Assembly: GCF_002994745.2 (NCBI RefSeq)
Contig: NC_037092.1
Coordinates: 87,706,398-87,770,397, forward strand
Origin: Rosa chinensis
Lineage: Eukaryota; Streptophyta; Magnoliopsida; Rosales; Rosaceae
Length of the DNA stretch: 64,000 nucleotides
Reading direction: 5' to 3'
Positions 21,325 through 33,506 of the stretch are shown here, one piece after another. Numbering within the stretch: the first letter of the stretch is position 1; each line of letters starts with the position of its first letter. Below the pieces are notes generated by a model. That model saw only the letters and a program-made list of their open reading frames with translations, was not told the DNA's origin and made no database searches. The position numbers and the translations under genes were made by a program.

Positions 21325-24300
21325 TTAGGTTGTTAGGTTCTGTAGACTCGTTTCTATTCTGTTACCTTATATACTTGGTGTTGCCCAGTACCTCTCGAGT
21401 GATGGCCCGACTGCAGCGGTTCCCCATCGTGTGCTCTTCGGTGCTGTGGTATTCATCAAGTGTGTAAGGTACAAAGCTAGTTGGTTCTCTTCTGGTGCTA
21501 TGCCTCTTGTACGCCGACCTCCTAGGACTTTGTTTGCGTATTCGATTGGTTAACTGTCTTGCGTCTATCCCTGGTGATGGTAGAGTAAAACTACTCTACA
21601 GTTTCGAGTTGTGCTACGAAATGTGATTCGAGGAAAATGTTGTGGTTGTCTTTTCCTTGATGCCAACAAGTTTGTTGGGGCAGGGATTAAGGTGCGGAAA
21701 CCAGAGTTCGAGTTGTATTTGAGTGTCTGAGACGAGCGACAATAGCTTTGGGCTGTCTCTAGATGATATGATTGCTTCGGGAATCAGGATTGTGGGTAGA
21801 AATGGACTTGATAATAATGGTGGTTTTGACTTTGAACCAAGTTTCGGGAAAGATGTTTTGTGATGTGATTAGTTGTTAAGTAGCATTTGAACATTATTGG
21901 AAGTTTTTGGTGGTTCTTTGGGAACCTCAGTGTTGGAAACCATTTACAGAGAAAATTGAATAATTATTCTGGGTTGTTATGGCTAGAGTCTTTGTTTTCA
22001 AGTGACTTTGGTCACTGATGATGGCAAGTGAGAAGTGATGATAGTAATTGAGAGATATAAGTAGGACGAGATTTTTAGAAATTGTCATTTTGGGTCGTTG
22101 ACCTAACCAAGGTGTATGAGCATAGCTTTGCTCGAAATAAAAGAGATTGATTTTTGATACCATGACTTATAGTTTTGTCTATCTGAGTCTTGTATGGTAG
22201 CGAGTAGGGAGATTAACAAGAATGGGCTTTTACAGTTGATATGTGCTTGAAGTGCAAGAATTGGAAGAATGCTTAAGGTTTTATAAAAGAGTTACGACTT
22301 TGGTCGGTAAATAATTGGGAGAGTTGGAATCAACTCTTCGTATGTGGTATTATGCAAATGGATTCCTTTGTTTATCCATTTTTGAGTGAAACGGTTGTGG
22401 GGAATAGTGATAGTGACATAGTTCGGTGTTCTTAGAAGTTCAAACGGAATTACTTTGTGATACGGAATCTGATTTGAGTTTTGAATCACGGAGCCTTGAA
22501 GGTTGAATTGTGATAGATTCTTAGTGGAAGTTTGCCGGACGAATGGGTTGTGATATTATATTAGTGGATGGTGGAAGGAATAACTTTAAGGAAATAAGTT
22601 TTCTGTTGGCTATGGAAATGTTTTAAGTTAAGGCTTGACCAAGACTCTTGTTATCTTGGGTGGAAGGTATTGTAGTCTGTTTTAAGTGACGTACTTCAGT
22701 GATGATTATTTGAGCAAATTGGATCATTATTGTGGTGGGACCACGTTCGGATCCGGATATCGATTGGTGTGACACAAGATGTTGGACGGGTGTCCTTTGT
22801 CTTATATTAAGGATTGTTCGGGAAAGAGCTTGTGAATTGTGTTAGCTACCTTGAAGAATTAGTTATTGCTTGAATTAAATATATTTAATGGATTCCCTTG
22901 GAGGGATTAAGCGAGTTTTGCCATTTTGGTGATCCTTAATTGAAAATGTATAAGAAGTTGGTACGAGTGAAATCCGGTCACCACTTGTCTAAAGGTAAGA
23001 TGACTTGAAGAGGAAGTAGGAGTTGAGTTGGAATAAATTGATTGGGCTTATGTTCTATCAAGGGTTCAATAGATATTTAAGTACTACTTGTTGAGCTACT
23101 ATGATTGAGTTATGTTATTGGAATAATTCTTAGTGAGAAGATTTGGAAAGTTCTTGGTGTAATTTTGGTTAGCACAAGGAAGTCATAGAAATTCTTGTTG
23201 TAGCTGAAATTGTATAAGTTAAGCGTCGATTGAGGAGTGGATTTGTGGTTATCTTATCCTCTTTTTGGTAAGGGCAATTGTTGTTTATCAGTTTTGGCCT
23301 TAAGTTAAATAAAAGGAGTTGGCTATATTCTAGTACTTGCAAGTTCACCGTTGTTTTACATAACTGATTTCTAGTAATTCTTGTAACATCAGACAATGAA
23401 CCTCTTCGATATCATATTTTCCTATCTTGGGAAGTAGACTCCGTTTCTGTGGTACACAAGTGTTATTTGTTTAATTAAGTGACTTTGTGAGTTTTTCTAT
23501 TTGGGCACTTATTTGACTTTCTCTCCTGGTTGTTTTGAGCAAAAGAGTTTTTACGAATTTTTGCTTAGCAATGGCTAAGAGTTTTTGGTAATGCTTGAGG
23601 GCATATCTATACTTTAAAATTGTTGAGTCAACAAGGGATGCTGTGAATTTTGTTAGGATTGTTGCCTCTGACCAGATTCCAACTTGAGGATTTTTTTTCC
23701 TTTTTAAATGTTGAATTTCTTTTCCTGTTGGACAAGATTTGGATCAGATTTGGAGAAATTTCAAGTGTTGTTTTGGGGTAGCTAAGTTAATTGTTTTGGA
23801 CTTGTTGGTTAACAACGACTATTTTGTGGCATATTAGTAGCGGTTGGGTTACCCCCATGAACGCACGTACGAAGGGAAATGTATTAAGTATGGAATTGAT
23901 ATATTATCACAATATTATTGGAGAATGGGGTGGATCTTCACTGTGTGACGTATTTGAAGAGGTTACGAATGCTACTATTTCGATCGAATGGTTTGTGATG
24001 TCAATACCTCGTGCTATCTGAACTATAAGCATGTTTTGATTTGCTTGAGTAGTTGGAATTATAGGAAAATCTTTGGGGTTGTCAAAGTAGTTGACTTGTG
24101 ATTGTAAGAGAAAAATTTGACCAAGGATAAGTCGACAAGCTTCAAGGTTTTGGAAACATTGGATGAGATATTGTTTTGATTAGTCTTTTGGGGAGACTAT
24201 GAAAAGAAGTTCATTCTGGTTGTGGGTTATATCGTTATTTCCACATCTTGGTTTTCTTGACGGGCGGGACGATTATTCCTTATGCAGTATTCAAGATTAC

Positions 24301-24556
24301 AGTGACTGGTCATATTTCTGCTTGAGGACTGTTCCTTTTTAAATGTCGATTCCCTTATTTTATTTGGCCACCTCTTGGACTAGATCTAAAGTTAGATTCT
24401 ACATGAGTTTAGCAGACTTGCATATCGATCGTGCGATATCATCCCCACTTTGTTATGATCCGAGTACTACCTTCGTTGAGGATGTTGCATTGCAGATTAG
24501 TACATGTGTGCTACCTCTACTTTAACAGTATGAAATTTCGAGGACGAAATTATTAT
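21325..24556 (+). other. Non-coding internal region of the LTR element
   Basis: About 3.2 kb with no frame longer than 78 codons on either strand. Scattered hints of decayed gag/pol exist (near 21499 and 24520-24560), but no protease, RT, RNase H or integrase motif was found. Confidence 0.8.
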
Positions 24557-24568
24557 AAGGAGGGGAGA
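24557..24568 (+). promoter_or_regulatory. Polypurine tract
   Basis: AAGGAGGGGAGA one base before the 3' LTR, where plus-strand priming is expected. Confidence 0.9.
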
Positions 24569-24569
24569 T

Positions 24570-27190
24570 TGTAACGTCCCGAACCTAAATTCACCTGTTT
24601 ACTAGTCATTTGGACGGTAAACGACAATTACTTTCACTTTTTATTCTGTTTCGATACTTTTAGTGGCCCTAAAAGTTGACTTTTTGTTCGGGTCAAAATT
24701 TGAGAAAATATTCTTCATGGAAGTTGTAGAGGACGTTAAACCGAGCGCGTGCATATGTGGTACGTAAAAATCGGAGCTCGTATGCGAAAGTTATAAGCGA
24801 AAATGTGAAAATTACTGTTCATGGTAAGTAGTATATATTTGAATTTTTACTGTTGGCAGGTAACTTTCCTTTTTTCTCTCTCTCTCCTCCTCCCCCGCGT
24901 TTTTCTTCCTCTCCTCGGTTCTCTCTGCAACTCCGGCCATCTCCCTCCTCCGGCCACCTGGTGGCATAAAGCCGACATCTTTGGACTCGCCTCCGCCCCC
25001 TCTTGACACCTGTGGTGGTAGCTCACGGCGGTTTGGCCGGAAAACGAGGCATCGGCCCGTAAAAGTTTACTGTAGCAGTTTGGGATTTTCGTCGATTCCG
25101 GCCATCTCCGGCCACCAAACCGGCGTCGAAGGAGCGGTTTTTCCCAAGGATCATGTTGCCCCTAGCCTTGAGCCACGATTTGTAGTGTGGAGGTCGAATC
25201 GAAGGTTTGAAATTCTGAGTTACTATTCACAATTCGGGTTCAAACTTCTCTTTAATTGTTGAGGTACTTCCGCTCATTTTCTAACTTAGTCACAGTTGAA
25301 AGAATTAATGGGTGTGTTGAGAAGGTGCTACTGCCAAATTTTGGTGGCCATCGGAGATGGTGGCGGTGGCGGCGCCGCCGCCACTGTGGGCGGCGGTAGC
25401 GGCGGCTAGGGTAGTTTTTTAATTTCAATTTCTGGCTAGTTAAATTCTATAATTATCATAGAGCATATATGTGAAGTTTGGTGAATTTTGGAGGAGTTTG
25501 GAATTGTTTGTGAATTTTCGAAGTTTGGAGTTTTGTGGTGGAATTATGGGAAATCCGGCCGTCGGATTTCCCTCGTTTTCATTATGGAATATGTAAATTG
25601 AGGAATTAGAATTGTGGAAGAGATTTGGGTTGAATTTGAGAAGTATTGGAGATAGGGATTTTCGGATTTCGTTTAAGTTCGTAATTATTTTATCGGATTG
25701 CCGTTTACGGAAATATAATTGTGTACAGGGCAATGTCGCGAGCTACGGTTAGATGAAGGAACTCGTTTGCGTGGTTGCCAATAGTACTGTGAGTGGACGT
25801 TTGTTTTAAATAAGTGATGCATGCATTTATTTTATTAAAGCATGTTCTATTTTATTAACGTATTTTCCGAGCATATAAAGTTAATTGCGAATTATCTCAT
25901 GGATTTACTTTTAAATAATGATTCTCATGAAGTATTTAAGTTCTATACCGGTTGTGAGTTTTGGTTATGAAGTTGTTATGCTCGGATTCGAATTTATAAA
26001 TGATGTTGATTTTCGACGAATTGATTTTCGATGTGATTTTCGAGATTTATACTGTTTATATTATCTTTATAATCGTCGATTTGAGATTTCTGAAAGATTT
26101 TCGAAATGGGATTTCGATGGAATAAATTCTTGTTTATTTATTCGATTTTTGGCATTGGGAATGCCTCATTGACAATCTACTTATTTCTTTAGCGTGTGGG
26201 ACACGCTGTTAATTTATACGACTCTTTGAGTATTTCCGGGTACGGTTGGGAATCGTACCCGTGTTGTCTTTATACGTGGGACATGGGGAAGCTTTATTGA
26301 TTTATCGGTTTTTAACCACCATACCCAGGGTCGTTATATATATATTATATTACTGGCTAGCCTATTAGTACTCCTCCCTACTTACTATGTGTTTGTAGGT
26401 GAGTAGAGGAGAGCATGGGATGCTCTAGAGTGTGGGACACTCCGACCCGAGCCAATAAGGCTCCCTTCTTTTGTATGGTGAAACTTCTTCCCCATATTTT
26501 ATCGTTGCTTGACTAGCGGGGCTAGTCCGATTTTCACTGTAGCCAGCGGGGCTGGTCGTATTTTCTTGAGAAATGAGACTTCGGTTTTACGATATAGTTT
26601 TCGAATGTGGTGACTAGCGAGGCTAGTCGTTTTATCGTTTTGGAATTTTTGGATTTAAAGCTAAATGTATTTTTCTAATTGTTGCATGCATCGGTTATTA
26701 AAGAGAATAAATGTGGGAAAGTATGAAATCCTTTTTCCTTTAAATTGTTTATTTTTGTCCACTCACGCTAACGTTTTTCGTCTACTTTCTCCTGGGCCTT
26801 TCGGTTTCTAATGCCCAGTTTGCAGGCGTATTAGTGGAGGTCGGGCGTACATGACATTTGAGGCATAGTTGTCACTACTTCCGCAGTGTAGGATCACTTG
26901 ATCCTTTACTCTTCTGTTATATCCCTGTGTATAGTAGTATTGCTCTGCTTAATCTTTGGGATTAGTATTTTTGAGTTTTGTGTTCTGTGAAAGTGGAGTT
27001 GTTGGTAATTGGGAGCAGGGTGGCTCCAGGAGTATAAGGTTGGTTTGCTTGTAGTGTTTTGTGTGTTTTACAGGTTTTGGGTAGTCCATTTTAGAGGTGA
27101 CTCTGCCGAATTTTTGGTAGAGTTATCCCTAAGGTGGGCCCCACAGGGCCACCTCGGGTTTCAGGGTGAAATTCGGGGCGGGTCCTGTCA
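24570..27190 (+). repeat. 3' LTR (2621 bp)
   Basis: Same length as the 5' LTR, with no difference seen in the parts compared. Followed by target duplication AATCT at 27191-27195. Confidence 0.95.
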
Positions 27191-27195
27191 AATCT

Positions 27196-28880
27196 AATCA
27201 TCACACTAATGCCAACAATGTTCACTTATTTCGTACACCATAAAATTGGTTTTACTTGAACAGGTCTGCAAATGTCAATAGCATTGGAAACATATCCTTC
27301 TCGATGATCTGAGCAACAAAAGCAATTAAATGGAGTGGTTTAATTAATGAGGCAGAGACATATTACCCTAGAAAAGATATAGATTACTAACTTCAATAAC
27401 AAACTACCAAAGACTACATACTCAATAGAAACTAAAATAACTTCAATGAAAAAAAATGAGCTGACAGACCAAAAGCCGTATGTTGAAGAGCCTTGTTGAA
27501 CATATCAGGCAAAAGTAACCAAATAAGAAAAAGGTAATAGTTTTCCAGAATGTCTTGGGACATTCTCCAAGGATTGGAACTACATAAGTAATTTAAACAG
27601 ATCAGGTCATCTTCCTACCACTCAAAATATTTATGTAACTACCAAATATGGACAACCAATGTTATAGGAAGTAAAAGGAATTACTAGTAGTAAGTACTGG
27701 GAATATAAGCAGGACAAGACGCTTTGAAATACACTAAACCTCCTTTGAAGAAGAATCAAAAGTTAACATAAGCCAATTATTACATAACAAGTAGGACACA
27801 GAATCAACTTGGAGAACTTACATTCAATAGTTCAATATACCAGGTGATCCCAAGCTACTGGGCACAGAAGAGAATGTAGTTTAATAGAAGCCAGAGGCTG
27901 CTAGAATATTTGAGTTCTTGTGTTCAAATTTTGGTCTATTTTATAAAGACCTTGATCAAATCCCTGAGCTCTAGGTAAATAGGATCAGCCCTGCTCCACC
28001 CCGTGGAAGCAAACATGTTACTATTGACCCCATTAGTCAATCATAGTTACGATTAATGAATACACAAGGTAGAATTCCAAATCTAATCAAAGAGTGAGTT
28101 ACTAAAGAAAGTATGGTATTTTCAATGTTTGTGAACATATATGGCCACATTATTATACCTGCATAGCTGCTGCTGAAGCCAACAATGTTTTACATTCATT
28201 AAGCATGGCTTTCTCTTGCACTGCTACAATAGCAAGTTTAGAAACCAAACCATTCAGCCCCTCCACAGCTCCACATGCTCACATAAGTGTAAACTTTCAA
28301 ACTTTAGGTACATTCTTTTGAAAGATAATGTCCACCAACGACAAACTTTGGTTGCAGAAGACATGAAACCTCTAAATTGGTTGGTAGTGCTACCCAGTAC
28401 GTGTCAACAAAAGTATAGGAAACAAAAGGGGTTGAAAAATATCACTACATGTTTGTTGTAGAATTAAAAGATGTAGGTACAATTCTTGTACATGTCGTAT
28501 TGGCATTCCCATACAAAACTATAACAAAGTCCCTTTACTGATCTCTGAAAATCACAGGTAAATGCATCTGCATATGCATGGGATTGCAACGTGTATTGCA
28601 TTCCCCGAGTCTACAGTCAGTTTCATGTGGAGTCTGTTTTTGGAAAGTAGGGTTTGGATTTTATGTAGAGCTTTTTACCAATAACTACAAAATGACACTA
28701 TTATTTACCAATAGCAGACTCCAAAACCAATAGCCCATGCGGTCAATAATTGAAACAGGCTGTCAGCCCATTTTATAGAAAAAACACTCAAATATTAAGA
28801 AAATTACAAAACATGCCACTGAGACTCACATAACCCATTTCTCCCAAAATCAGATCGGTTCCAAATCGAAACCATCCCAA
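27196..28880 (-). other. Intron-like DNA with unrecognised minus-strand exons
   Basis: Two minus-strand exon-like islands: about 27262-27312 (FVAQIIEKDMFPMLLTFADL) and 28159-28277. AT-rich sequence lies between. The LTR element sits just beyond, in what would be a downstream intron of this fragment. The gene is not recognised. Confidence 0.35.
28159..28277 (-). pseudogene. Unrecognised exon fragment
   Basis: Reads GAVEGLNGLVSKLAIVAVQE, then KAMLNECKTLLASAAAMQ, with a GT donor (GTATAA) after CAG at 28159 and an AG acceptor at 28278-28279. A clean helical stretch of about 38 codons looks like real coding sequence, but I cannot name the family. It may be cargo of Helitron C. Confidence 0.4.
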
Positions 28881-28892
28881 AATCCAAATCCT

Positions 28893-28910
28893 CCCTAAAT
28901 CGATTTAGGG
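28893..28910. repeat. 18-bp perfect palindrome
   Basis: CCCTAAATCGATTTAGGG, self-complementary along its full length. It lies just upstream of a GC-rich minisatellite. Confidence 0.9.
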
Positions 28911-28926
28911 CTCCGACGAAGGTAAG

Positions 28927-29230
28927 AGATGAAGCAACTAGCGGATAGAGGCGGCGAAGCAACTAGCGAAGGGAGGCTGCGAATCTGGCGAAGGGAGGCT
29001 GCGAATCCGGCGAAGCAAGGCTGCGAAGCCGGCGAAGTGAGGCGGCGAAGCAAGGCTGCAAAGCAACCAGCGAACCGAGGCTGCGAGTCCGGCGAAGCAA
29101 CCGGCAAAGGGAGGCTACGAATCCGGCAAAGCAAGGCTGCGAAGCAGGCGAAGTGAGGCGGCGAATCCGGCGAAGCAAGGCTGCAAAGCAACCAGCGAAC
29201 ACGAGGCTGCGAATCTGGCGAATCCAGGTT
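28927..29230. repeat. GC-rich minisatellite, unit about 21 bp
   Basis: Imperfect units built from gcgaa(t/g)ccggcgaagcaaggct with variants (gggaggct, gtgaggcg, caaccagcgaa). Frames stay open on both strands for 75-98 codons because the unit is close to a multiple of three and lacks stops. No known protein. Confidence 0.85.
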
Positions 29231-29808
29231 GGGAATCCGGATTTGGTTGAGAAATTCTGAGGGTCGGTACTTTTAGCCTCATGTTGTCACAGGTTTTGGC
29301 ATGGGTAAGCTATAATGACCTTGTGTTGTTTATTTGTTTTGCAATTTGGTGGAGCTGTACTGATCCTAATTTGTTTGTTATTTCTGCAGGGCTCAGCAAC
29401 ATTTTGTTTATAGGTCAGTAGCTATAGTATAGATGATTGTTAGTTTTGTATTGAGGGTCAGTAGCTTTAGTTTGTGTTTATGTTAGTTTCTTATGGTTCT
29501 TTGTTCTTGCAAGTTCATGGATTAGTTGCAAATTTTGCTGCTCGTATCTTCTACTTCCTTTCATTTTTTTCTTTTCCAATTTTTATCTTGGAAAGAAATA
29601 GAAGAAACTATAGAGATTAGGCTCTAAGTTTAGTGACAGTTTTTATGTGTTTGAATGCTATGATTTTTGAAGAGAAAGGATTAGAGTTGTAATTGCCAAA
29701 GCATTTTTGGGCACACTTTGTCATCCCTTATGCTCTGTATTGCCGATTGACTTGCAGGATGGAGCTAATGAAAGCAATACTGAAGTGAGCAAATGCAAGA
29801 AGGCTAGG
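29231..29808. other. Transcript-like intergenic DNA, no gene seen
   Basis: Contains a recurring gggtc(g/a)gtagcttta(g/t) motif and GT/AG-like borders. No coding frame is recognised. Confidence 0.3.
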
Positions 29809-29908
29809 CTAGTATACTACTAGGGATCAGTACACTACTGAGGGTCAGTATACAACTGGGGCTAGTATACTACTGGGGGTCAATATACTACTGAGGGTCA
29901 GTACTCTA
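29809..29908. repeat. Tandem repeat, 18-19 bp x about 5
   Basis: Units of the form cagtatactactgggggt with point changes (tacactactgagggt, tatacaactggggct). It follows a related single motif upstream near 29450. Confidence 0.85.
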
Positions 29909-30217
29909 GGAAATCCTACTGGAGAAACTTCTTCACTATAAGAAGAGGTGAAATTCAATGCAACTTGTATGTGCAAGCAGCAAAGCCATAAATAAATGAT
30001 ATATTGTTCAAGTTTCATATTGTAATATTTATAAATAGTTTTTGGAATTATTAAATAAATGAGTTGTTTCTAAGAAAAACAAAGATGGAATATAGAAATA
30101 TTATTTATTCACAATGTTACTGACATTCAGCAATGTTAATTCACATTATCAAATTCACAAGGGTAGATTCGTAAATTACGTACCAATAGAAATAATTCAA
30201 AAAGTGAAGGAGACTGA

Positions 30218-30267
30218 CCGCATGGGTTATGAACAATACCGCATGGGCCATGAACAGTACCGCATGG
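30218..30267. repeat. Tandem repeat, 21 bp x 2.5
   Basis: ccgcatggg(t/c)(t/c)atgaaca(a/g)ta repeated at 30218, 30239 and partly at 30260. Confidence 0.85.
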
Positions 30268-32238
30268 AATTTAAAAAAACAGGTCTGCTAATGGTAATTT
30301 ATAGACTAAAAGTGTAGGTATTGGTAATTTGCTATTTTATGTATTTACGTTTTTTTAAATATTCTTCTAATTGTAAAAATCGTGGTGTTGATATCCTAGG
30401 GTTTTTAGGAAGTGTCTATTCCTAATTGATTTTCTTGAAGATTTGTTGGAGTTCATATAAGGAAAGTCTCTTTCCTAATGAATGGTGAATTATCGTAGAA
30501 TCTTTAGGGGTAGAGTTGGTTGCCATCAGTTCATGATATATTGAGTAATACACACGGTCAGAGCTGTGGAGATGGAGATGCAAGAATTGTGATGGAGTCT
30601 TGCATGTTAGTTTGAAATTGAGTCTTCACAAAGAGTCAAACACTTGGTCCATGTATAAGTGTCATTGATTATGTTCTCATATGCATAAAACTCTCTTGAG
30701 ATCAGTAAAGAGACAGTGAAGAAAGAAGAGCAAGATTTGATGATCATTCAAGTGAAGGAGTTCTATAAGGAAGACAAACTTTGTGTTAGTTTTTTGTCTA
30801 AATCTTATTGCCGAGCAAGTGCTATTCAAGTTTGTACAAGAACGTATCCTTTTGAATAAGATGATCATTATTTTGGGTTCTCAAGAGTAAGAGCCCCGCA
30901 GTGTTTTTAATCTCATATTTAAGGTTTTCACTGCATCACCAAAATCTGGTGTTTAGTTTGGTATTTTGGTTTCTGCTGCCCAGTAAGGATTGATCAGTGC
31001 CCTGCAATCCCCATTTTCCAGAAAATCATATTCTGTCCTTGTATTTTCAAAAGAACATAAATCTCAACCTTGAGAGCAATTAAAGAGCGTAATGGATGAT
31101 CCATGCCTGCCTCTTTAGTGAATAGATCCAATTACCTGCCGGACTCACTTGATTTAGTGCCTAAATACATAACTAAATCAAATCAAACCATAAAAAATGT
31201 ATTCTTTTTAATGTAGTTCAATCAGCACCTATGAATAACAAGGAAACCTGATTTCAAAAGAAAAGCGTGAGGACATCTATCTTATAGGGCGATAGAGGAT
31301 CAAATAGCTTACTTGCCAGAAATATGGTGGCGCGTGTTACACGTTGATTTAGAGCTTAAATGCAACTTACACGCAATAAGGGCACGGTCATCATAGAAGT
31401 GGGAAATATTTGAACCTGAAATTATCGTACCATGGGGATTGAAAAGCTAACTCCAATCCTTGGTTATGTCGATTACTAAGTCACCAACAATTTAACAAAC
31501 AAAACCTAAAACTAGCACCAAGATACATGCCTGGCTCAGAACAACCAAGCCTAAAAATTGGTCAAGAGAACCACAAATAAATGTGGAAGCTCACAACCAA
31601 ATGGTATGGACAATGAAAGTGGTTTGTAAAAATTAATAGTGATTGCGAAAAATAAAATTGAAAATTGAAAATTAAAATTATGAGTAAAAATTAAGATAAT
31701 AGAAACTAATCAAGATATGGAAATTAGGTCACTAACGTATCCTCCTAGCCAAATTTAATGCGCAAATATATTTCGACAATGGTCATTCAATTCATAGTGG
31801 CATCAAGAACCGTACCCAATTAGATTCCTTAAAGGGTATTCCTACTCCGGATCAAGGGTCGTAGAAACTCAATTGGGACAATCTAGAGCCTTATTAGAGC
31901 CTCTAGTTGCACCAAAAGGCGAAGAGTCCTAGAATCAAGGTTCCCAAGCTAGCCAATACGGCAATCGAAATTGGTATTGTAACTAACCATGTTCTAAACA
32001 AGTGTCCTAGCCATAAATTAGAGAAGTGATTAGGTCCCCTAATTTGTTCTAGACATGCTCATCTACATATTCAAGAGTTAGTCAAGCTCCTAAGCAGGCA
32101 TCTAAGCCAAATATTATAGAATGAACATATGTTAAACACAAAATTGAAAACCATTAAATCAAAACATATTTATTATATTAAATCCATGCTAGGGCTCAAA
32201 CCCTAGCTTTCTAAACAGACTACTCACAAACCATCCAC
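30268..32238. other. Non-coding, LTR- and retroelement-like remnants
   Basis: 30400-30990 resembles the U5 end of a copia-type LTR (agagccccgcagtgttttt, then a gttttcactgc-like motif), with no partner LTR or coding region. 31300-32240 is AT-rich and stop-rich, with a style of non-coding retroelement DNA (ctagggctcaaaccctag, a 6-bp-arm palindrome, near 32190). No intact frame. Confidence 0.3.
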
Positions 32239-32248
32239 AAATTAACAA

Positions 32249-32762
32249 GGGAAAATTTCGCAAACAGTACACCAAGTAAAAGCCACTAATAATTCTTATA
32301 CACAAAGTTTCAAACCAAACATTTCGGTACACGAAATCTGAAACTCGACCCACTATCAGTACACAACGTCATTTTTTGACACCAAAATATCCATTATGCC
32401 CTCAGTTCTTTTTTTTTTTAATAATTTTTTTTCTGTTATTTTTTTTCCTTCGTTTATAAATGACTCGAGTCATTTTTTTTCTTTCTGTTATGCGAGGTGA
32501 GGAAGGCGGCATTGGAAGCGAGGGAGTGAGCCCGGAAGAAGGAAGAAGAAAGAGATAAAACGAAGGAAAAAAAAAAACAGAAAAAAAAATTATTAAAAAA
32601 AAAGAACTGAGGGCATAATGGATATTTTGGTGTCAAAAATTGACATCGTGTACTGATAGTGGGTCGAGTTTCAGATTTAGTGTACCGAAATGTTTGGTTT
32701 GAAACTTTGTGTATATGAATTATTAGTGGCCTTTACTTGGTGTACTGTTTGCGAAATTTACC
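32249..32762. mobile_element. Foldback MULE-type MITE with 10-bp target duplication
   Basis: A long inverted repeat: about 190 bp of each arm pairs (left begins gggaaaatttcgcaaacagt; the right end is its reverse complement with small changes), around an A/T-rich centre. Flanked by aaattaacaa at 32239-32248 and 32763-32772, the 9-11 bp size range of Mutator-like elements. The termini resemble those of the larger MULE at 54640. No transposase. Confidence 0.85.
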
Positions 32763-32772
32763 AAATTAACAA

Positions 32773-33173
32773 CAATATACATCAATTAAAGAGGTAAAGG
32801 TGAAGATGAGTGAAAAGTAACAAGAACAAGTCACAAATTGCTATTGAGCAATTATGACAAGCCTTGATTTATGGCTTCCCATTATACCCAATCTCAAATC
32901 TTGATGCCCCTTGAAATCCCTTAAGAAATTGATGAGGATTTGATGGAATTTTGGTGAGGTGGATTTTGGTTCTTGGTGAGGAGGAAAATGAATCTTGGTG
33001 AGGAGTAGAAAAAGAAGAAAATGGAGAGTGGAATGGTTTGGTGAAGGGTGAGAAAGAGAGTGGGAAGTGGAGTAGTGTGGTGCGGCTGGTTTTATAGTCT
33101 GTGGCTACTCTAGTTGATGAGATGAGGTATAATTGGAATTCCCTATGTGTGTGTGTATATGTGTATATATATA
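32773..33173. other. Non-coding, GA/CT-rich stretch
   Basis: Repeated ttggtgagg motif (32940-33010) and a (GT)n/(TA)n run at 33145-33172. Open minus-strand stretch is low complexity and not considered a gene. Confidence 0.4.
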
Positions 33174-33506
33174 CAGGCCTGATCAAGAGAGGACATCCGC
33201 ACTTTCGCTAAAGTGCGGACGACAGCGGTGCAAATCGGGTTGGAAAGAGGCCGGAAGCATCCTAGACGGCTTTTGGATAGCGATCAAGGTCAGAGGAGGT
33301 CGAGGTTGCAGGTTTCTGGGTAGCAACCTCAACTGCAACTGCAACCTGACCTAGAATGCTGCAACCTCATCGCTGGCGACTCCACCCGACTGTAGACTGG
33401 TCCGTCCGACCCTTGGCCTCCCTCCGACAACTGGTGCTGCACCGTCGTGGCCTGAGTTGCGCTGCAGCGCCGTCGTCCGCACTTTAGCGAAAGTGCGGAC
33501 ATCCTC
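33174..33506 (+). mobile_element. MITE with palindromic terminal repeats (family member 1)
   Basis: Terminal inverted repeats at about 33189-33225 and 33469-33506 pair almost perfectly, and each contains its own palindrome (CCGCACTTT-CGCT-AAAGTGCGG). The GC-rich centre matches the element at 43135-43498 in reverse orientation. It sits in TA-rich DNA, so a target duplication cannot be assigned. The left end probably starts at CAGGCCTG (33174); the right end may be slightly truncated. Confidence 0.75.

Larger units (their letters stand above)
18688..27190 (+). mobile_element. Complete LARD-like non-autonomous LTR retrotransposon
   Basis: An 8503-bp element: LTR 18688-21308, internal 21309-24569, LTR 24570-27190, flanked by AATCT. 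Both LTRs are 2621 bp and run TG...CA. Every stretch I compared is identical at a constant offset of 5882, so insertion is recent. A primer binding site for initiator tRNA-Met follows the left LTR, and a polypurine tract precedes the right one. The 3.26-kb internal region has no long reading frame: only stubs such as MPLVRRPPRTLF near 21499, gag-like in flavour, and a terminal aatttcgaggacgaaatt like the end of Tekay/Del chromovirus pol. It must therefore be mobilised by an autonomous relative (inference). Confidence 0.95.

Noticed and set aside
21309..24569. Coding gag-pol in the LTR element
   Set aside because: No frame over 78 codons and no catalytic motif seen on either strand; only faint remnants at the two edges.
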